From assembly GCF_039521745.1 (NCBI RefSeq), contig NZ_BAAACT010000204.1: a DNA stretch of 64,000 bases, one strand, 5' to 3'. The notes under the pieces were generated by a model. That model was not told the DNA's origin, ran no database searches, and saw nothing but the letters and a program-made list of their open reading frames with translations. The stretch comes from Faecalicatena contorta (GTDB lineage: Bacteria > Bacillota > Clostridia > Lachnospirales > Lachnospiraceae). A program made the translations under genes and the position numbers. Below are positions 59,385-64,000 of this stretch, in pieces (within the stretch, counting starts at the first letter, position 1; every line of letters begins with the position of its first letter).

Positions 59385-60560
59385 CTACAGAATCAAATCC
59401 GCAGGACATTTCCATAATCCATATCCCTGCAGCAAGGCGGATTCATGCAGTGGTTTTAAATTATGTTCAAGTATATTCGTAAATCTTTCCTCCGTGTTTC
59501 CCTCGATAAATAAGGTTTCACTTGCCCATATTGCATTGAGATTATCTCTCCTGCAATTTTCGAATTTTTTACGGATACCGGGATTGCTGAAAACAATTTT
59601 ATATAAGTAATACTGATTGCCAGCCAGCCCCGGAAAATAGCTGTCCCATTCCGGAAGTCTGTTATTCTTGCTGGAATTCAGCCTCTTCTCCATTGGCGTT
59701 AAGTTCCATAATTCGTCATTTGCGATATATGACCGTGGAACAAAGTGATCCAAGTCATAACTTTTAAGATCCAATTCTTTTCCTGAGTAGATATCATATA
59801 TCGGAGAGCCGCCTATTTCGACCGCACTTTTCCATAGTTCTCTAGCGTGATGCAATTTCCGGATCTTGTTATTCTCGCGCTCTAATTTATATATGATGCC
59901 GGGAACCCCCGGGTTACGGTCCTGTAGAAAACGGATTTTCTTTAATTGGATCCAGCTGTATATTACGGGATAGTTATCCAGAATCAACTGCCTCCAGTGC
60001 GGATTTATTCGGATCTTTTTCTTCAGTCCTTTTCCATCAATAATGGTGTAGAGAAGCGATGTTTTTTCATTCATCCGATTGATATACTCAATCAGCCTCC
60101 CCCGCTGATTCCAAAGTTTGTTCCCGCCTCCGAGCTCATCCAGGAAAGATGACAAAAGCCTGTACGGAACGCAGTTCGTAAGGTTCGTTTTATCACTTCT
60201 CAGTTCCTTTTCATTCAGCTTGATCGCCGCTATAATGTCTTCCCTTTCTGCATCTTGAGGTAAATCTGTGTTCTTAGCCAGAGTGTTAATGGCATGTTCA
60301 AGAAAATTCTCTGTTTTGTTTTTTATAACCGGTCCCAGATGGAGGTGAAAACAAGTGACTGTATACCAGGCCCCGCAGATCATTTCATTAATAATAGCAT
60401 CAAAACTTACCACTTCATTATCCCTAATTAAATTCAGGATTGCTTCGAGCCAATAGAATTTATAACACTGGGAAGGGTCATCCAGCATTTTTGCAAATTT
60501 AATTGTATCTAGATTATTTTCATAGATAATTTCTGAATCCAATTTTAATTCCATACTCAT
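59385..60560 (-). CDS. HNH endonuclease domain protein
   Basis: 391 residues. The HNH module near residues 265-305 reads YDLDHFVPRSYIANDELWNLTPMEKRLNSSKNN, with the metal and catalytic His in LDHFVP and the Asn and Lys further on (given here as the landmarks LDHFVPRSY and NLTPMEKRLN). The N-terminal 250 residues are helical with SFDAIINEMICGAWYTVT and no domain I can name. Stand-alone HNH proteins of this size are frequent in bacterial defence or mobile regions. GGTGG precedes ATG. Confidence 0.78.
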   Translation of the reverse strand: MSMELKLDSEIIYENNLDTIKFAKMLDDPSQCYKFYWLEAILNLIRDNEVVSFDAIINEMICGAWYTVTCFHLHLGPVIKNKTENFLEHAINTLAKNTDLPQDAEREDIIAAIKLNEKELRSDKTNLTNCVPYRLLSSFLDELGGGNKLWNQRGRLIEYINRMNEKTSLLYTIIDGKGLKKKIRINPHWRQLILDNYPVIYSWIQLKKIRFLQDRNPGVPGIIYKLERENNKIRKLHHARELWKSAVEIGGSPIYDIYSGKELDLKSYDLDHFVPRSYIANDELWNLTPMEKRLNSSKNNRLPEWDSYFPGLAGNQYYLYKIVFSNPGIRKKFENCRRDNLNAIWASETLFIEGNTEERFTNILEHNLKPLHESALLQGYGLWKCPADLIL

Positions 60561-60639
60561 GTTTCCACCAATCCCTTACCTGACATATTTACCGCCGTTC
60601 AATCCGTCATGGAACTTCTTTTGTATATGAATCAATCCA

Positions 60640-61458
60640 TTATTTTCCCAGAAGCTCATAATAGAATATATACTGCTGCATAACCCCTTCACAGCCCTTA
60701 TACCGCCTTTTCGGAAACCCTTTCGGATAATGCTGTTTTAATGTCTGATTAATATGAGTGTCTACTGGAAAAGCCTGGAGGTGGTGGAGCGCAAACAGAC
60801 AGATACAGTCAGCCACCTTTTCGCCCACGCCGAATAGCTTCAACAGCTCTTCTTTCGCCTTTTTATACGGCATCTGCCTAATCTCATCCAGGGATATATC
60901 ACCATTTACCACGCTTTTGGCTGTCCTGACCACATATTTGCTCCTGTATCCCAGATTGCAGGCCTTCAGCTCGTCCTCATCCAGGCAGGCCAAAGCCTCC
61001 GGCTTCGGAAACGTATCATAAATGTTTCCGTCAGCATCCTGTTTTCTTTCCCCGTACTTTTCGCTGATATTATGTATGCATCTTCTGATCCGGACAATAT
61101 TATTCTGCTGGGATATCAGAAACGACACGATCATCTCCCATAAATCCTGATGCAGGATGCGGATGCCGCTGCCAAATTCTGAGGCAGACAACAGATACCG
61201 GTCACGCTGGCTAATACATTTTTGATAGTCTTCATAGTCTGTATCCAGGTCGAAATAGTGCTTCCAATAATTTTCGTATTCTGCTTCATCACAATAAAAT
61301 GTGCATTGGTTCCCGCTCTGCCGGATTTCTAGATATTTGTCCCCGGCGATCACGGAATATGTATCTTTTCCCTTCTGGCTCATCCGAAAACACTGTCCGG
61401 AATCGCAGATCTGGGATATATCAAAATAATTCAGTGTTTTTTCAGTCATTGCTTTCAT
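60640..61458 (-). CDS. 8-oxoguanine DNA glycosylase, OGG1-like
   Basis: 272 residues from ATG 61458. N-terminal CDSGQCFRMSQKG is the usual OGG start, then FLISQQNNIVRIRRCI, and the helix-hairpin-helix LLKLFGVGEKVADCICLFAL with the catalytic Lys, followed by FPVDTHI with the catalytic Asp. It removes 8-oxoguanine and related lesions and nicks the abasic site. The start overlaps the end of nth (stop at 61470) closely, so the two base-excision genes are co-expressed. The frame extends to 61512 without need. Confidence 0.9.
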   Translation of the reverse strand: MKAMTEKTLNYFDISQICDSGQCFRMSQKGKDTYSVIAGDKYLEIRQSGNQCTFYCDEAEYENYWKHYFDLDTDYEDYQKCISQRDRYLLSASEFGSGIRILHQDLWEMIVSFLISQQNNIVRIRRCIHNISEKYGERKQDADGNIYDTFPKPEALACLDEDELKACNLGYRSKYVVRTAKSVVNGDISLDEIRQMPYKKAKEELLKLFGVGEKVADCICLFALHHLQAFPVDTHINQTLKQHYPKGFPKRRYKGCEGVMQQYIFYYELLGK

Positions 61459-61469
61459 CCGTATCTCTT

Positions 61470-62108
61470 CTACTCCACTCCTGACTTTGCGCAGATATCC
61501 GCAAGACAGCATTTATCACAGTGCGGCTTTGTCCGTGCCGTACAGACATCCCGTCCGTGGTATACAAGCCTGTGGCAGAAGTCACTCCCTTCCGCCGGCG
61601 GTATCAGTTTCCACAAGGCCATCTCTACTTTTTTAGGATCCTTTATTCCGTCTACCAGTCCAATGCGGTTTACCAGGCGGATGCAATGTGTGTCTGTCAC
61701 AATCGCCGGCTCACCGAATACGTCCCCCATGATTAGATTGGCGCTTTTTCTGCCTACCCCCGGAAGCTTCAGCAGCTCATCAAAGGTTTTAGGAATGCCG
61801 CCGCCATATTGTTCCCTTAATATTTTCATGCAGGCGCTGATGTCTCTGGCCTTGCTTTTGCCAAGCCCGCATGGCTTTACGATTCGCTCAATATCTTGCA
61901 CATCTGCTTGGGCAAGCGCATCTACATCCGGGTACTTTTCATATAAATCTTCTACCACCACATTTACCCGGGCATCAGTACACTGTGCTGCCAGACGCAC
62001 ACTCACAAGCAGTTTCCATGCCTGGTCATAATCCAGGGTACAGTCCGCATCCGGATATTCCTTTTTCAGACGTTCTATGGTCTCCAATGCTAATTCTTCT
62101 TTTGTCAT
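61470..62108 (-). CDS. nth: endonuclease III
   Basis: 212 residues. DNA glycosylase/AP lyase for oxidised pyrimidines. LLVSVRLAAQCTDARVN is the N-terminal signature (SxxxSxQ variant), LPGVGRKSANLIMG carries the catalytic Lys and VTDTHCIRL the Asp. The C-terminal iron-sulfur cluster uses Cys at CTARTKPHCDKCCLADIC (C-x7-C-x2-C-x5-C; the first gap is one longer than in E. coli). It is followed by the OGG1-like gene. Confidence 0.95.
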   Translation of the reverse strand: MTKEELALETIERLKKEYPDADCTLDYDQAWKLLVSVRLAAQCTDARVNVVVEDLYEKYPDVDALAQADVQDIERIVKPCGLGKSKARDISACMKILREQYGGGIPKTFDELLKLPGVGRKSANLIMGDVFGEPAIVTDTHCIRLVNRIGLVDGIKDPKKVEMALWKLIPPAEGSDFCHRLVYHGRDVCTARTKPHCDKCCLADICAKSGVE

Positions 62109-62152
62109 CTTGATCCTCCAATTAAGACTTTATTGAAATCTGTTTGCCTGCC

Positions 62153-62195
62153 CTCCGCCTATAGATATGGAAGGCTTATCCGCTTTCAAGATTAA
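62153..62195. repeat. dispersed 43-bp repeat, copy 2
   Basis: Second copy of the element at 5311-5353, same strand: CCGCCTATAGA and CTTATCCGCTTTCAAGAT. It lies 45 bases upstream of nth in non-coding DNA. Confidence 0.5.
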
Positions 62196-62263
62196 TATTC
62201 TTCTATTATAACAACCTTGCGCATTGCTTTCCAGTTATAATTCACTGCGTTTCTATTATAGAT

Positions 62264-62313
62264 CAAAGTGTACAAGCCCCACCCCCTTACTCGTGTGGGG
62301 CTTGTACACTTTG
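62264..62313. terminator. 19-bp perfect hairpin downstream of the SWIM gene
   Basis: CAAAGTGTACAAGCCCCAC and its complement enclose a 12-nt loop. It has no clear T-run, but is the strongest hairpin in the window. A GCCGC/GCGGC hairpin inside a GCGAT/ATCGC stem follows at 62321-62355. Confidence 0.6.
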
Positions 62314-62379
62314 GCGCCGCCGCGATGCCGCTTTGCGGCTATATACCTTATCGCGGCGTGTGCATTCCCCGGAGGGTTT

Positions 62380-62420
62380 TTATATAATAGAAAAGTGCTT
62401 AGTACTTTTCTATTATATAA
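62380..62420. repeat. 17-bp perfect A+T-rich hairpin
   Basis: TTATATAATAGAAAAGT and ACTTTTCTATTATATAA with a 7-nt loop. Together with the hairpins at 62264 and 62321 it fills the nth-SWIM spacer. Being symmetric, it reads as a similar peptide frame on both strands; I do not regard these as genes. Confidence 0.6.
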
Positions 62421-62492
62421 GAAACAGAGCCGCAGCTCCATAGAAGTTTCTTCCACTATGAAACAACAGCTCTTAACTTTTTTTATGAAATG

Positions 62493-64000
62493 TCATAAGT
62501 ACTTTATCTCTTCCATCATAGCCGGCCTGTTCCGATACTTATATCTCCAGGATTCCACAATCCGTTCCACGGTTTTCGGCCCGCCTCTGAATTCCTTCAT
62601 ATGGGACAAAATCTGTGCTATTTCCTTGTAGCTTGACCGACTGCCTGTTCGTACTGCCAGCCTTTCCACATTGTCCGCGTAAATCTGAACGATGTCTTCT
62701 GCATACTCCTTCTGCAATGCTTTCTCATAACAGCGCAGTATGCTTAGGCTTCCTGATTTTTTTATCGTCGCCATCAAGCGCCCGTAAAGCCCCTCTTCCT
62801 GCAGTAATTCATATAGATGCTGCTCGCCAAATGGCGATTTAAATATCTTTTCCCGTTCCTGCTCCCATTCTTTCCCTGTAAACAACGCCTTATACTCCAT
62901 ATATTCCTCCTTGGAGGCACGGGAGTTATGAAGGATGATATATTTTAGTTCTGCATGGTAATTCTCCATATCCCCCATCTGTTTATACATCCGCATAAGC
63001 GTGCGTCTGTATTCCAGTACCAGGCCGGGTTTGTTATGTGACTGCTCCATGCTTTCTTTAATAAGACGGATTGTCTGTTCCTGGTCTCCTGCCGACTGGC
63101 TCTTGCTGATCCAATATCTGCGTACGTCATCCAGATTCCAGTACTGCCGCGAAAATTCCATCAATTCAGTATCCGAATACCCCAGCTCTTCCATGAAATA
63201 TAGTTTATCCGTCACACAGGCGCTTATTGTGTAGGAATCCTCCCAGGAGACCTTCTGGCTCTCACATTTCTTTAATGCCTCTTCAACAATGTTCAACATT
63301 TCTGTGATATATTCTCTTTCGTCAAAGAAGTCCTGCATAAACCCCCAGGCCCTTTCTGACCGGTAATACACTCCACTTCTGCTTACGATATCTTTTAAAC
63401 CTGAGAATATCATATCCCCGATACTCGGTTCACCGCAGTCATCCAATAACTCTTCCCATATTTCAGTACAAAATTCAAGAATCTCATCTGTTATGCCGTC
63501 TGATTCGTCGACGGCCACATATTCAAGCTCTTTATATAAATACAGCGACAGTTCAAAAACCTCTTGATAGCAGCCCCGCTTCATCAGTTTCCCCGTTATG
63601 TCCCCCATGATCCCGTATATATGTTTTTCCAATTTTGAGGCATGGTAATAGTCCAGGTATCCGTACTCCTGACACTGTTCTTCGAAAATCTTATCGATCT
63701 GACTTTTGAATATCTCCATCATTTCCCGGCTGTCGCTGAATTCATACCGGATTTTGAATTTCTCATATAAGTTCTTATCCTTGTACAGAAGTTCTTTGAC
63801 ATAATCTCTGAGATCAGCTTCACTCACACGGTCGACGGAAGCGGAGATTTCCTGTCTCCTGCGTTCTGTATCCGGGATGTCTCCGGCTTTTCCGGAATCA
63901 CTTGCAGATCTGCTGCTCCCGGCAACCATACGTTGATTTGTAATCTCATACAGAACCGCCGCCATATGCTTACAGTTCCTTCCCTCCTCTGCATAAGGGC
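62493..64000 (-). CDS. SWIM zinc-finger family protein (5' part outside window)
   Basis: The frame is open to the right edge. Its first visible residues are PYAEEGRNCKHMAAVLYEI, where CKH is the second half of a SWIM zinc finger (CxCx(n)CxH). The remaining 490 or so residues are helical, with repeated short helices (for example LYLYKELEYV, RYWISKSQSAGDQEQT) and no catalytic motif, as usual for SWIM proteins of Firmicutes. An ATG inside (63965) should not be taken as the start. Such genes are often neighbours of SNF2 helicases; the neighbour here is outside the window. Confidence 0.75.
   Translation of the reverse strand, partial: PYAEEGRNCKHMAAVLYEITNQRMVAGSSRSASDSGKAGDIPDTERRRQEISASVDRVSEADLRDYVKELLYKDKNLYEKFKIRYEFSDSREMMEIFKSQIDKIFEEQCQEYGYLDYYHASKLEKHIYGIMGDITGKLMKRGCYQEVFELSLYLYKELEYVAVDESDGITDEILEFCTEIWEELLDDCGEPSIGDMIFSGLKDIVSRSGVYYRSERAWGFMQDFFDEREYITEMLNIVEEALKKCESQKVSWEDSYTISACVTDKLYFMEELGYSDTELMEFSRQYWNLDDVRRYWISKSQSAGDQEQTIRLIKESMEQSHNKPGLVLEYRRTLMRMYKQMGDMENYHAELKYIILHNSRASKEEYMEYKALFTGKEWEQEREKIFKSPFGEQHLYELLQEEGLYGRLMATIKKSGSLSILRCYEKALQKEYAEDIVQIYADNVERLAVRTGSRSSYKEIAQILSHMKEFRGGPKTVERIVESWRYKYRNRPAMMEEIKYL

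Noticed and set aside
54512..60560. Treating the whole 45.6-60.6 kb zone as one mobile element
   Set aside because: The matching end repeats enclose only 45585-53476; no common boundary could be found for the Fic-to-HNH part, so it is called accessory DNA without an element claim.
62224..62631. 135-codon plus-strand frame over the nth-SWIM spacer and its partner on the other strand
   Set aside because: Both strands give the same peptide because the DNA is palindromic; this is hairpin symmetry, not a gene.
1..64000. CRISPR arrays, rRNA and tRNA genes
   Set aside because: No regularly spaced direct repeats, no rRNA segments and no cloverleaf with a TTCGAATCC-type arm were seen by eye; a covariance scan would be needed to exclude a divergent tRNA.

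Overview
The window looks like chromosomal DNA of a spore-forming member of the Firmicutes, most likely Lachnospiraceae (Clostridia). The reasons are the dipicolinate synthase pair dpaAB, a T-box in front of thrS, strong AGGAGG ribosome sites, a class F flavodiiron/rubredoxin fusion for oxygen detoxification in an anaerobe, LytTR/DUF3021 and FtsX-type ABC modules, and overall protein similarity as judged by eye. No rRNA, tRNA or CRISPR array was seen. The species cannot be named from the sequence alone.

Layout. 0-6 kb: an unusually short GMP synthase, a sporulation block (dpaA, dpaB, an AsnO-length asparagine synthase) behind a sigma-K-like promoter, and a DUF1275 membrane protein. 6-25.8 kb: three envelope/transport operons (response regulator-kinase-FtsX ABC; flavodiiron reductase and MATE pump; ECF sigma-membrane protein-ABC), a duplicated CmpB membrane protein, RecQ, and an alkyltransferase-like protein. 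26-37 kb: a MATE pump, a Mef-type MFS pump behind an attenuator-like leader, a probable small selenoprotein with a UGA codon and SECIS-like hairpin, an ECF sigma/DUF2461 pair, a small secreted/membrane pair, T-box thrS, and a divergent isochorismatase/WYL regulator pair. 37-45.6 kb: LytTR-DUF3021-ABC operon, cell-wall amidase, a PHP-UvrD helicase fusion, a degenerate transposase-derived protein, and a low-molecular-weight tyrosine phosphatase.

45.6-60.6 kb is accessory DNA. A roughly 7.9-kb, A+T-rich island appears to have entered the 5' end of the phosphatase gene. It left a copy of the gene's first codons at its far end and carries mirror-ordered direct repeats at both ends. Its only recognisable cargo is one apparent operon: AbiEi antitoxin, AbiEii nucleotidyltransferase toxin, and a 1959-residue nuclease-STAND NTPase-helical repeat protein resembling Avs antiphage sensors. 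No integrase is visible. Beyond it lie IS66 transposase scraps, an intact and a truncated Fic gene, a decayed frame, an RlaP-type nucleotidyltransferase, a probable PD-(D/E)xK protein next to a UPF0158 protein, a methyltransferase and an HNH protein. The window ends with OGG1-like and endonuclease III base-excision genes and a partial SWIM zinc-finger gene.

Repeats are a second theme. Long imperfect palindromes sit directly 3' of three minus-strand genes (6.4, 12.2 and 39.8 kb), two of them clearly homologous. Three 30-nt hairpins with identical geometry lie upstream of plus-strand genes (15.1, 32.5, 35.6 kb). A 43-bp repeat occurs at 5.3 and 62.2 kb. All functional statements come from reading the sequence and from family knowledge; no database search was run.
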